Source of the DNA: a virus
Length of the DNA stretch: 46,163 nucleotides
IMG/VR virus record: IMGVR_UViG_3300046005_002782
Span: 1-46,163 of that record
Reading direction: 5' to 3' (one strand)
A program made the position numbers and the translations under genes. The notes under the pieces are model-generated. The model saw nothing but the letters and a program-made list of their open reading frames with translations. It searched no databases and was not told where the DNA came from. Shown here piece after piece: positions 1-7,160 of this stretch (position 1 is the first letter of the stretch; each line of letters begins with the position of its first letter).

Positions 1-397
1 TTTCCACATCATCGGTGATCTCGGGCACATCGAGCCGACCGGCAAAGGCCAGCACCGGATCGGCGATGATGGTCCCGGTTTCCGTCAGCAGCCCCAGCCA
101 GAGCTTCCCCGGCAGACCTTGCCGCGCCTCGGCAATGGCCAGTTGCACCAAATCTGGCGGCACACCAGACAAAGACACCACCGTGCCCGAGGCCACGACG
201 GAGCCGGCTTCCTCAATGCTGCCAAGGCCCAGAAGCGCGCCAGCCCCTGACCAGGACTGTCCGGCCCAATCGATGGCTGCGAGACCCGACCACAGCCGCA
301 GCGGGCCAGAAGCAAAGGCGCCCTCGTAAAAGATCACCGGGCGCAGATCCCGTGCGGCAAGCGCCGCAGCAAAATCCGGCGTCAGATCACGGCTCAT
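1..397 (-). CDS. Distal tail protein, partial (runs off left edge)
   Basis: An open frame runs off the left edge of the window; its start ATG at 397-395 overlaps the TGA of the upstream gene as ATGA, so the two are translationally coupled. The visible 132 residues begin MSRDLTPDFAAALAARD and contain LRPVIFYEGAF and a glycine-rich WAGQSWSGAGALLGLG stretch. In siphophage tail modules of this class the second gene after the tape measure encodes a baseplate or hub component, often annotated DUF2163-like. I infer that role from position and general look only; the C-terminal part that would settle the family is outside the window. Confidence 0.6.
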   Translation of the reverse strand, partial: MSRDLTPDFAAALAARDLRPVIFYEGAFASGPLRLWSGLAAIDWAGQSWSGAGALLGLGSIEEAGSVVASGTVVSLSGVPPDLVQLAIAEARQGLPGKLWLGLLTETGTIIADPVLAFAGRLDVPEITDDVE

Positions 398-987
398 AGC
401 GCCTCCCGGGCGGTGAGGGTGAAGAGGAAGGTGTCCGCCCGCCCAATGCGGGTGGGGACTGGAGCTGTCAGGCGCAGCACGACGGTTGGAGCGGCGATTT
501 CCAGCGGGGTGCCATCGACGGGTGCGGCTCTAAGCCGTGGCACGAAGCTGAGCGCGGCCAATCCGGCTTCATCGCTCACCACATCGGCCGTCAGCTGATA
601 GAGCCGGGTCTGCTGATCACTACCCAGAGAGAAGAAGTCCCCGGCAAAAAGCGGGGTGCTGGAGGTGGGCCAGCCGGAGGTGATCAGCGTTGTACCCGTC
701 TGCAATCCACCTGCCACAACTGGCGCATACGCAATCCCTGACTGCCGGATTGTGGGGTCGCGGAACAGAAACCGGCCGCGCAGGCCACCCAAGGCGGCGA
801 TAAAAGCGGACAACCGTCGGCCGTCGCGCCCGCTCAAGCGCGCCATTTCGATCCCGTACTCCCACCACTCCCCGCCCCAATCCTGCACCTGTTCGCTGCC
901 GGTGAAGGTCGAAGTGGCAACGGAGGTGGCGCTAACGAGGCGGCGCTCGAGCGATTGTACGAGGGTCTGGGGAAGTTCGGGGATCAT
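394..987 (-). CDS. Distal tail protein downstream of tape measure
   Basis: This 197-residue protein starts at ATG 987, 15 bp after the tape-measure stop, and its stop overlaps the next start (ATGA). The N-terminal half has an aromatic patch, QDWGGEWWEYGIEMARL, followed by RRLSAFIAALGGLRGRFLFRDP, the pattern of tail proteins that fold into beta-barrels and sit under the tape measure (distal tail or lambda gpM/gpL position). There is no signal peptide or membrane segment. The function as a tail-tip protein is inferred from gene order; I cannot name a family with certainty. Confidence 0.65.
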   Translation of the reverse strand: MIPELPQTLVQSLERRLVSATSVATSTFTGSEQVQDWGGEWWEYGIEMARLSGRDGRRLSAFIAALGGLRGRFLFRDPTIRQSGIAYAPVVAGGLQTGTTLITSGWPTSSTPLFAGDFFSLGSDQQTRLYQLTADVVSDEAGLAALSFVPRLRAAPVDGTPLEIAAPTVVLRLTAPVPTRIGRADTFLFTLTAREAL

Positions 988-1002
988 GGCAGATACTTTC
1001 TG

Positions 1003-3486
1003 TCAGAGGGCATGGCCACGCCGTCGACCATCGGCGACGCTGGCCTTGGCCAGACGCGCGATCTCCGGGATGGCCGCGCGCAGCTTGGCATCGATCTGTT
1101 CTGCCACACCGGCCTGTGCGCCGCGCGCATCGATGCTGATCGAAACGCCATTGGTTCCACCGCTACGGCCGATCCCGTTTGCGACTTCCGCCCGCGACAG
1201 CACCCGTTCACCGCGTTGCAGGATCGCCGGAACCTCATCTGGGCGCAGACCTGCCCAACCGCCAGCGTGCATCCTTGGGGCTGCTGCAAAGGCAGATGCT
1301 GACAACGACCGCATCGTCGTACCTACACCCACCGTGCCGCCGGTATGCCAGATGCTGGCATTGACCATCGGATTGACGCCGCCACCTCCAAACAGACCGC
1401 CACCGAAGATGCCTGACAGGGCCGACGCAAGCGGGCCCAGCACCGCGTTTTTGAAGGCCAGTGTGGCAAGGTCCGCCAGGATCGAGGAGATGAGGCCCTT
1501 GAAATCGAGCTTGCCGGTGGTGACAAAATCCCGGAACGCGCTTTCGGCCGAGTTGAAGGCCGAGGTCAGCGTCTCGCCGAGCCCTTTGCCCCAATCCATT
1601 GCGCCCTTGGCATATTCCGCCAGCGACGTGCTGACCTGCGCCCAACCGGTCGCAGCCTCTTGCGCAGCGGCCTTGGCCGCTGCCCCGGCCCCACCGGCAG
1701 ATCGACCCGCCTCGTCAAAGCCGTCCGATAGCGCGGCGGCGGCATCGGTTGCGCCGTTCAGCGCTTCTTCGCTCGCCGTGCCGGTGCCAAAGATCGCAGC
1801 CTTCAGGGCTTGCCAAGCCGTCATGGGGCGTGACGCCGCATCCGACAGCATTCCCGCGGCCTCCGCATAGCCGTCCGCTCGTCCCCGCGCGGCATCGGCC
1901 ATGCCGCCAAAGAGATCCGGCACATCGACGTAAGTCTTGGCCATCGCTGCTTTGAACGCATCGGCCGCGGCAGCGCCCGCGTCTGCCGCCGCCCCCTCAT
2001 AGGGGTTGGCGATTCCACCCAGATCGACGGCCTCAAGCGTGCCGATCCGGATGCCGCCGTCGCCGGAGGCCCAGTCTGGTAACAGAGCAAGCGCGGCATT
2101 CAGCCCTTCAATGAAGTTGTTGATCCGGGTGACCACCGCATTCAACATCGACTCCACCCCGTCGATCAGCCCGTTTGCGGCCTGGAAGGCAAAGTCACCA
2201 ATGGCAGACGGCAGTGTGCCCCAGATCGCGGTGATCGCATCATAAGCGCCTTGGAACGTACCGACGGCCGCGTTGCCCCAGCCGACCACCGCCGCAAGCG
2301 CCGATTGCAGCCCGTCAAAGATTCCCGCCTGCGCTCTGGCCCAGCCTGTCTCAATCCGCGCCCAAGCCGCACTTGCTGAGAGCGCGATCCGGTCCCAAGC
2401 CTCGGCCGCAACATCCCGAAGCAGGCCAAAGGCGGCACCGATCCCGCCAAGTTTCCCGGCAAGTTGTGCGAACTGGTAGACCAACTCGCCAGCGCCCACG
2501 ATCAGCGCTCCGATGCCGGTGCGGATCAGCGCACCGCGCAAGATCACTAGGCCGGTCGCGAGACCGCGCACCGAGAGAGCTGCCGCGGCTAGTCCCGCCA
2601 CCCAGCGGCCAGCCATGAAGGTGGCGAAGGTTGTGGCATAGGTGGCGAGGCGGCCGAGGTTGTCGAACACGGCCGTGAAGGCAACACCAATAGGGCCAGT
2701 GCCGCGCGCCATGTCTGCGAGGGCATCGGCCACCACCTCCAAGGCAGGTGCGACCGCAGCGGTCAGACGGTTGGTCAACCCGAGCCAGATCAGGCTCAGT
2801 TTGGCGATAGCATCACCGGTGCGTTCGATCTGGGCGGCATCAGACGCGCTGACCGCCACCCCGAAGTCGCGCACATCCTTCGCCGCTTCGCGCAAGGTGG
2901 CGGGATCGATGCGCAGAAACGCCAGCGCCGCCTTGTCGCCGAAGAGGTCAGAGGCCACAGCGGCGCGTTCGGCCTCGGGCACAAAGCGATTGAGGGCTTC
3001 TTGGATGGCTGCAATGCGTTGATCGAGCGGCAGGGCTTGCAGCTCAGTGGCAGTCAGGTTCAGCCGCTGCAGCGCGCTGACGGCCGAGCCGGAGCCGGTG
3101 GCCGCTTCCGAGAGGCGCGTCGTCAGCTTCTTCGTAGCCTGTTCGATCTCGCCCATGGAAACCCCGGCCAACTCGCCTGCCCATGTCAGCACCTGCAGGC
3201 TTTCGACCGTGGTTTTCAGCGACGCGGCCATATCAGCCTGCGCGCCAATCGTCTCGAGGCCAGACCTGACCATTGCCACGCCAGTTGCGGCAGCGGCCGC
3301 AGTTACTGCCGCCAGCGCAACCCCCGCCTTGCGCGCGAAGCTGGCAAGCCGGGTATTGGCAAGACCCATCTCCGATGACAACCGTCCAAAGCCCCGCGCG
3401 CCCGCTTCGCCGATGCCCTCCAATTCGGCGCGCACCTGGCGGCCGCCTTCGGCCACAAGCCGGACAGAGACACGTTTTTCGGCCAT
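1003..3486 (-). CDS. Tail tape measure protein
   Basis: An 827-residue alanine- and glycine-rich protein, the longest in the tail module. I take the start at ATG 3486 (MAEKRVSVRL) because GAGGAT lies about 10 nt upstream; the frame is open five codons further to a TTG. Residues 50-65 and about 280-360 are hydrophobic segments. The middle is helical with repeated SAAWARIETGWARAQ-type heptads. The C-terminal part, with FNSAESAFRDFVTTGKLDFKGLISSILAD split over residues about 630-670 and a glycine-rich FGGGLFGGGG, matches the lambda tape-measure C-terminal type. It sets tail length and is ejected during infection. Unusually, its 5' end is divergent from a toxin-antitoxin pair that separates it from its chaperone gene. 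Confidence 0.9.
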   Translation of the reverse strand: MAEKRVSVRLVAEGGRQVRAELEGIGEAGARGFGRLSSEMGLANTRLASFARKAGVALAAVTAAAAATGVAMVRSGLETIGAQADMAASLKTTVESLQVLTWAGELAGVSMGEIEQATKKLTTRLSEAATGSGSAVSALQRLNLTATELQALPLDQRIAAIQEALNRFVPEAERAAVASDLFGDKAALAFLRIDPATLREAAKDVRDFGVAVSASDAAQIERTGDAIAKLSLIWLGLTNRLTAAVAPALEVVADALADMARGTGPIGVAFTAVFDNLGRLATYATTFATFMAGRWVAGLAAAALSVRGLATGLVILRGALIRTGIGALIVGAGELVYQFAQLAGKLGGIGAAFGLLRDVAAEAWDRIALSASAAWARIETGWARAQAGIFDGLQSALAAVVGWGNAAVGTFQGAYDAITAIWGTLPSAIGDFAFQAANGLIDGVESMLNAVVTRINNFIEGLNAALALLPDWASGDGGIRIGTLEAVDLGGIANPYEGAAADAGAAAADAFKAAMAKTYVDVPDLFGGMADAARGRADGYAEAAGMLSDAASRPMTAWQALKAAIFGTGTASEEALNGATDAAAALSDGFDEAGRSAGGAGAAAKAAAQEAATGWAQVSTSLAEYAKGAMDWGKGLGETLTSAFNSAESAFRDFVTTGKLDFKGLISSILADLATLAFKNAVLGPLASALSGIFGGGLFGGGGVNPMVNASIWHTGGTVGVGTTMRSLSASAFAAAPRMHAGGWAGLRPDEVPAILQRGERVLSRAEVANGIGRSGGTNGVSISIDARGAQAGVAEQIDAKLRAAIPEIARLAKASVADGRRRGHAL

Positions 3487-3513
3487 GTGTGGTATCCTCA
3501 AAATGATACGTCA

Positions 3514-3542
3514 TTGACACATGCGCCATTGGCGCACATATG
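3514..3542 (+). promoter_or_regulatory. Candidate promoter and operator of the higBA-like pair
   Basis: The 62-bp gap between the tape-measure ATG (3486) and the toxin ATG (3549) contains a perfect palindrome, TGCGCCA-T-TGGCGCA at 3522-3536. A TTGACA hexamer lies at 3514-3519, with a poor -10-like CATATG 17 bp later at 3537-3542. HigA-type antitoxins bind palindromes overlapping their own promoter, so this is the expected autoregulatory operator. The promoter assignment is weak; the palindrome is directly visible. Confidence 0.55.
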
Positions 3543-3548
3543 GGTGTC

Positions 3549-3890
3549 ATGACCATCGTCACCGTCGTCGAAACACCGGAATTCCAACGCCGCGCGCGCA
3601 GCCTGATGTCAGAGGCCGAGCGGCTGGCCCTGATCGATTTCGTGGCGCGCAATCCGGCAACCGGCGTGTCAATCGGGGGCGGGGTCAGGAAGTTTCGGTT
3701 TGCCCGAGAGGGTGGCGGCAAGAGCGGCGGCTTTCGCGTGATCCATTTTTACAATGCGGATGACGGCACGCCGATCTTTCTGATCACCGTCTTTGCCAAG
3801 AACGAGAAAGCCAATCTGACGACCGTGGAAGCCGAGGCTGTCAGAGCTTTGGGCGAACTGCTTTCGGCGACCTACAGGAGAATGACATGA
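3549..3890 (+). CDS. higB: HigB/RelE-family toxin
   Basis: A 113-residue basic protein with the RelE/HigB fold pattern: TPEFQRRARSLMSEAER, then ATGVSIGGGVRKFRFAREGGGKSGGFRVIHFYN and FLITVFAKNEKANL. The KSGGFRVIHF core followed by VFAKNEKANLT is typical of the HigB branch (COG4737 type) of ribosome-dependent mRNA interferases. The start is uncertain: ATG 3540 and ATG 3549 are both open and neither has a clear Shine-Dalgarno. The toxin is encoded first and its stop overlaps the antitoxin start (ATGA), the usual HigBA order. The pair lies on the strand opposite to the tail genes and is not part of the conserved tail module. Confidence 0.85.
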   Translation: MTIVTVVETPEFQRRARSLMSEAERLALIDFVARNPATGVSIGGGVRKFRFAREGGGKSGGFRVIHFYNADDGTPIFLITVFAKNEKANLTTVEAEAVRALGELLSATYRRMT

Positions 3891-4177
3891 CCGACGCATT
3901 CAAGAGTATCGAGCAAGGCCTGAAGGAAGCGCTGTCGCACGCCCGTGGCGAAGCCTTGGGCGTGGTCCACGAGATCGATCTGCCGGAACCTGATGTGCAA
4001 GCGATCCGCGCGCGCACGGGCCTGTCACAGAATGACTTCGCCCGCAGCATCGGGGTCAAGAAGGGCACGTTGCTGAACTGGGAGCAGCGTCGCCGCAGCC
4101 CTGATGGACCTGCGCGGGTTCTGTTGGCGCTTATCTCCAAAGACCCCCAGATCGTTCAGCGCACGCTGGCGGGCTGA
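3887..4177 (+). CDS. higA: HigA-family antitoxin, Cro/C1-type HTH
   Basis: A 96-residue protein with a helix-turn-helix in its second half: VQAIRARTGLSQNDFARSIGVKKGTLLNWEQRRRSPDGPARVLL, where the recognition helix is VKKGTLLNWEQ (about residues 57-67). This is the XRE/NadS-like antitoxin type. It would neutralise the preceding toxin and repress the operon through the palindrome at 3522-3536. AGGAGA lies just upstream of its ATG inside the toxin gene. It ends 5 bp from the stop of the convergent tail-chaperone frameshift product, so the pair is wedged in with almost no spare sequence. Confidence 0.88.
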   Translation: MTDAFKSIEQGLKEALSHARGEALGVVHEIDLPEPDVQAIRARTGLSQNDFARSIGVKKGTLLNWEQRRRSPDGPARVLLALISKDPQIVQRTLAG

Positions 4178-4182
4178 CGGCA

Positions 4183-4871
4183 TCAGGGGTCTGCCTGCAC
4201 CTCACTGAGTTGCTCGTTCAACTTGCGCACCATCACCGCTTCGATTTCGGGCAGCAGTTCAGCCACAATCAGCGTGTTCACACCCAGCGCCTGCGCCAGC
4301 GCCAAGGCCGCCCCCATGTCCCAGCCGAGGACCGCGCCGGGGACGACGCGAACCTGCCCACCAAGGCGGCCGACAAGATCCCAGACTTGCCAGCCTTCCC
4401 AGGTCTGCGGCCGGTTCAGTCTTGCGGGGCAGTCGGGGCAGATGCCCCCGCGGCCCTCGCAGGGTGTGCAGGCGGCGCAGTAGCGATCGCCCTCGCCGAA
4501 GAACCACTCGGCAAGGGCGCGGAGACGTTTTTTTCGGCATCCAAGATCAGACCCTTGGCGACATATTGGGTCTGGAATGCCTCGAAGATCGGCCAGATTT
4601 CCAAGAGGGCGTCGATGCCTTCAGGGGTGACGGGCAAAGGGTGGCCCGTATCATCGCCAACACCCTCCCAATCCAGCACCGCGCGACGGGCGATGGCCTT
4701 GGCCATGGCAAGCGCCAAGGTTTCCTGGCTGGCGTCTTCGGGCAAGTTCTCGATGGCCGGATCTGCGCGGGCCGACACCATAAGCGCGGTGGTCAAGGGT
4801 GCTACTTGCAAACGCAGGCCAGGGGCGAGGGCCAGCCATGCAGGGGTGGCTGTCAGGTTCAGTCTGATCAT
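4183..4871 (-). CDS. Tail assembly chaperone G-T fusion, made by -1 frameshift
   Basis: The 151-residue protein starting at ATG 4871 contains a run of seven A on the coding strand (4534-4528). If ribosomes slip back one base at A AAA AAC, translation leaves the frame that stops at 4416 and continues to TGA 4185-4183, giving about 229 residues. The extension has real coding character: after the shift it reads KRLRALAEWFFGEGDRYC, a cysteine cluster CAACTPCEGRGGICPDC, and a C-terminal helix VMVRKLNEQLSEVQADP. In lambda and most long-tailed phages, G and G-T chaperones are made this way from the gene pair between the tail tube and tape measure, which is where this lies. The frameshift is inferred. 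Confidence 0.75.
4416..4871 (-). CDS. Tail assembly chaperone, G-type product without frameshift
   Basis: A 151-residue protein starting MIRLNLTATPAWLALAPGLRL, two bases after the tail-tube stop, with AGGA about 9 nt upstream of the ATG. It has a folded-looking N-terminal part to about residue 115 and then, after the slippery site, a low-complexity tail rich in Ala and Pro (RAIATAPPAHPARAAGA). That tail looks like a frame without function and supports the idea that the -1 frame carries the conserved extension. Role: keeps the tape measure soluble and recruits tail tube subunits during tail assembly, inferred from position between tube and tape measure. Confidence 0.75.
   Translation of the reverse strand: MIRLNLTATPAWLALAPGLRLQVAPLTTALMVSARADPAIENLPEDASQETLALAMAKAIARRAVLDWEGVGDDTGHPLPVTPEGIDALLEIWPIFEAFQTQYVAKGLILDAEKNVSAPLPSGSSARAIATAPPAHPARAAGASAPTAPQD
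4527..4535 (-). other. Slippery site for programmed -1 frameshifting
   Basis: On the coding (minus) strand the codons are GCC GAA AAA AAC GTC, so the zero-frame heptamer is A AAA AAC (4533-4527), preceded by one more A. Both P-site and A-site tRNAs could re-pair after slipping back one base. GC-rich sequence follows immediately downstream and could fold, but I have not modelled a stem-loop or pseudoknot. Confidence 0.7.
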
Positions 4872-4873
4872 GG

Positions 4874-5812
4874 TCAGTATCCTACAACAGTGTTGACGAG
4901 GACGGCGGTGCACATGCGGGCGGGGCTGACGGCCTTGGCAGCCTGCCAGTCGAAACTGGCCTGAATGCCTTGCGGGCCCGGGATCTCGATCCGGGGGCGC
5001 GGAAGATAGACGGCATGCGCCGTGAAGGTGAAGCTGGCACTGGCCCCAAGGCTCCAGGCGAAGACCAACTCGCAAGGCGTGCCGTCGATGGCTTGCGTGA
5101 TCAGTGCGGTGTCGGCAAACCGCACCTCGACCCGCCCCGTAAGCGCCGCCATGCCGGGATCGGCCCCTTCGATTTTTCCATCCGAGCGGATGGTCTCGAT
5201 CCGGTCGAGGCCGTTGGAATAGGTCACCTCTGCCGAGATGACATTGCCAAGCGCAACGCCATTGCGGGTGATCGCCCCGTTGAAGTGTCCAAACCGCTGC
5301 AGCGCCAGCGAGGTGGTCGTGCCTGCGGCCGTCGCCGCCGCAACACTCTCGCCCTGCGCGACCAGCCGCGCGGTTGCCGTCAGCAGACCCGACCGCGCCA
5401 TTTGCCAGGAAAGCTGATCACAGACGCAGCCCGTATACATCGCATAGCGGGGCACCTCCGGCATCGCCGTCTCGATGGCCATGCTCGGCAGCGTCCAGTT
5501 GCCAGACTGGAAGGTATGGGTCTTCGGCGTCGTGCCGGAAGTGACGGGCGCGCCGAAGGCCGCCTTGAGCCACAAGCCGAGGTTTTCCACATCGATCGGC
5601 ACCACCACATCGCCATCGGCCGTGACCGCATCCCGGATCGGGGTCAACGGATCGCGCCCCTGGCCCAAGAGTTCCGAGGCGATCAGCGGCTGTTCAGCCC
5701 CAAGCGTCGTGCTGGCAAACGGCACCGTCCGGAACCCCGTGGCGGGCGCCGTGCCATAGACAGATTCAAACGCAAGCGCCATCTGCGCCCGCGCCCCATG
5801 GGCTCGTGCCAT
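4874..5812 (-). CDS. Major tail tube protein
   Basis: A 312-residue protein starting MARAHGARAQMALAFESVYG with AAGGAAG about 9 nt upstream of ATG 5812. It is rich in beta-strands and in Thr, Ser, Gly and Val, with tube-family features: YGTAPATGFRTVPFASTTLG near the start, DVENLGLWLKAAFG at about 75-90, and a domain of LTGRVEVRFAD type near the C-terminus. It matches phage tail tube proteins with a long N-terminal domain, as found in lambda-like phages of alphaproteobacteria. It polymerises into the tail tube around the tape measure. The next gene downstream is its assembly chaperone, two bases away. Confidence 0.85.
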   Translation of the reverse strand: MARAHGARAQMALAFESVYGTAPATGFRTVPFASTTLGAEQPLIASELLGQGRDPLTPIRDAVTADGDVVVPIDVENLGLWLKAAFGAPVTSGTTPKTHTFQSGNWTLPSMAIETAMPEVPRYAMYTGCVCDQLSWQMARSGLLTATARLVAQGESVAAATAAGTTTSLALQRFGHFNGAITRNGVALGNVISAEVTYSNGLDRIETIRSDGKIEGADPGMAALTGRVEVRFADTALITQAIDGTPCELVFAWSLGASASFTFTAHAVYLPRPRIEIPGPQGIQASFDWQAAKAVSPARMCTAVLVNTVVGY

Positions 5813-5887
5813 CGTGTTCTTCCTTTCAAGCTGTTGAATTCAGGTGCCGGGGTTGTCGTCGAAATTCACCTGAGGCATTCTGCCCCT

Positions 5888-6295
5888 ATGATTTATCGCA
5901 TCACTCTCTCGATCTTCGTGGCCCTTGCCGGGCTTGCTGTTACTTCACAGGTGTCGGTCGCAGTTGCCGAGCAATCGCCCGTTCTTGAGGCCCGCGTCAG
6001 CAAAGTGCAGGACGGCGATACCTTCACCCTCAAAGGCCAGTCGCGCAGGATCCGCGTCTGGGGGCTTGATGCGCCCGAGTGGAACCACCCGGGCGGATCA
6101 GATGCCACGGCGACATTGCGCCACCTGATCAGTGGCAAAACTCTGAGCTGCCAAGTGCTCGACATGGATCGCTACGGCCGCTACGTCGCCCAGTGCTTCC
6201 TGCCTGATGGCCGCGACATCGCCGCCGAGATGATCCGGGCCGGTGTCGCCACCGAATATTGCCGGTATTCCGGCGGCTTTTACGGCACCTGCTGA
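5888..6295 (+). CDS. Secreted thermonuclease (SNase-like)
   Basis: A 135-residue protein with an N-terminal signal peptide (MIYRITLSIFVALAGLAVTS, Ala-rich cleavage region around VAVA). All catalytic residues of the staphylococcal nuclease fold are present: D42-G-D44-T, R56 in RVWGLDAPE, D61, E64, and R98 in DRYGR. The length and the DGRDIAAEMIRAGVATEY ending fit the compact bacterial SNase family. It should be an exported calcium-dependent nuclease. It is on the strand opposite to the tail genes, inserted between tail tube and tail terminator genes, and looks like a lysogenic-conversion cargo gene. Confidence 0.88.
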   Translation: MIYRITLSIFVALAGLAVTSQVSVAVAEQSPVLEARVSKVQDGDTFTLKGQSRRIRVWGLDAPEWNHPGGSDATATLRHLISGKTLSCQVLDMDRYGRYVAQCFLPDGRDIAAEMIRAGVATEYCRYSGGFYGTC

Positions 6296-6343
6296 CGCAC
6301 TCTTGGCCGAAACACCAATCAGAAATCTCAAGGTACCAGAGCA

Positions 6344-6544
6344 ATGGATAGCCTCGTCATCCTGATCTTCGCCTTGGTGGCACTTTATCTCACTCTGTGG
6401 GTGATCATTCTGCTTCCTGCCCGAATGGCCGAAGCGCGGGGGCGCAGCGCCTTTGGCTGGGTTCTGATCAGCATCTTCTTCTCGCCGTTTCTGGCCGTGA
6501 TCCTGCTTTTTTTGATCGGCGATGCACGCCGAGATGATCGCTAG
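6344..6544 (+). CDS. Small two-span membrane protein
   Basis: A 66-residue protein with two hydrophobic segments (LVILIFALVALYLTLWVIIL and FGWVLISIFFSPFLAVILLF) separated by a short basic loop, LPARMAEARGRSAF, and ending in charged residues. CAAGG lies about 11 nt before the ATG. It follows the SNase gene by 48 bp on the same strand and is probably co-transcribed. Small inner-membrane proteins carried in prophage tail modules are sometimes superinfection-exclusion factors; here that is only a possibility. No family recognised. Confidence 0.65.
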   Translation: MDSLVILIFALVALYLTLWVIILLPARMAEARGRSAFGWVLISIFFSPFLAVILLFLIGDARRDDR

Positions 6545-6593
6545 GATTGCGACGGACAGTCAGCCGATCGTTGCGCTGCCATCGGCAAGACCC

Positions 6594-7016
6594 TTAGAAT
6601 AGAGGCCCCAGAGTTGAGTAATGTAGAACGACGGTGATTACCGCCGCCTTCAGGGCCGCAGCACCCTCGATGGGCAGATCGACCGAGGCTGGGGCTTCGG
6701 GTTCAACCCAGTCGCAGAACCCGCCAAGCGTGCGGTCGGCTTCCAGCGCGGTGCCGATGCTGCCGATCAGGGCGTCGAATGCGCTTGCCCGGCCGGTGCC
6801 CGCTTGGACGACGACCTCCAGCTCGGCCCGGTGCTGATAGTGGTAGCGCAGGGGCGACAGCGTCACATCGGGCTCGCCCGGCTGGCCGTCACGCAGGATG
6901 ATCAGACCCACAGCCGGGATCCGTTCGGGCAGGGCCTCGTCGCGCAGAACAATGGCGGCAAGCGGCTGTAGCCGAGCATGCAGTGCGGCGAGGACAGTTT
7001 CGCGGGTGGTGGGCAT
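6594..7016 (-). CDS. Tail terminator / minor tail protein U-like
   Basis: A 140-residue protein starting MPTTRETVLAALHARLQPL. The N-terminal helix followed by AIVLRDEALPERIPAVGLIILRDG and the HRAELEVVVQAG strand is the pattern of lambda gpU-type tail terminators, which cap the tail tube. Its position just upstream of the tail tube gene in the late operon agrees with that role. Insertions now separate it from both neighbours: exported 369-residue protein upstream, nuclease and membrane protein downstream. Confidence 0.7.
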   Translation of the reverse strand: MPTTRETVLAALHARLQPLAAIVLRDEALPERIPAVGLIILRDGQPGEPDVTLSPLRYHYQHRAELEVVVQAGTGRASAFDALIGSIGTALEADRTLGGFCDWVEPEAPASVDLPIEGAAALKAAVITVVLHYSTLGPLF

Positions 7017-7037
7017 GGCTCACAATATCATTGATGC

Positions 7038-7064
7038 CAAAATGGACAGGCGCACGCCATTTTG
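7038..7064. other. Inverted repeat between tail terminator gene and cargo gene
   Basis: CAAAATGG (7038-7045) and CCATTTTG (7057-7064) form a perfect 8-bp inverted repeat with an 11-nt loop in the gap 7017-7160. It could be an operator or a weak hairpin. There is no clear T tract, so I do not call it a terminator. Confidence 0.35.
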
Positions 7065-7160
7065 ACGTTTGCTCATCAGCTCTCTCTTGTACGGCCGTGG
7101 CTGGCCAAGTCTCTGGTTTGCCTCTGGTATTGGGAGGCGTTGCCGCAGAGCGATCACATC

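Noticed and set aside
656-1870. 404-codon open frame on the + strand opposite the tape measure
   Set aside because: Shadow of the high-GC tape-measure gene; Arg/Ser/Pro-rich with no domain, no ribosome-binding site and no place in the operon.
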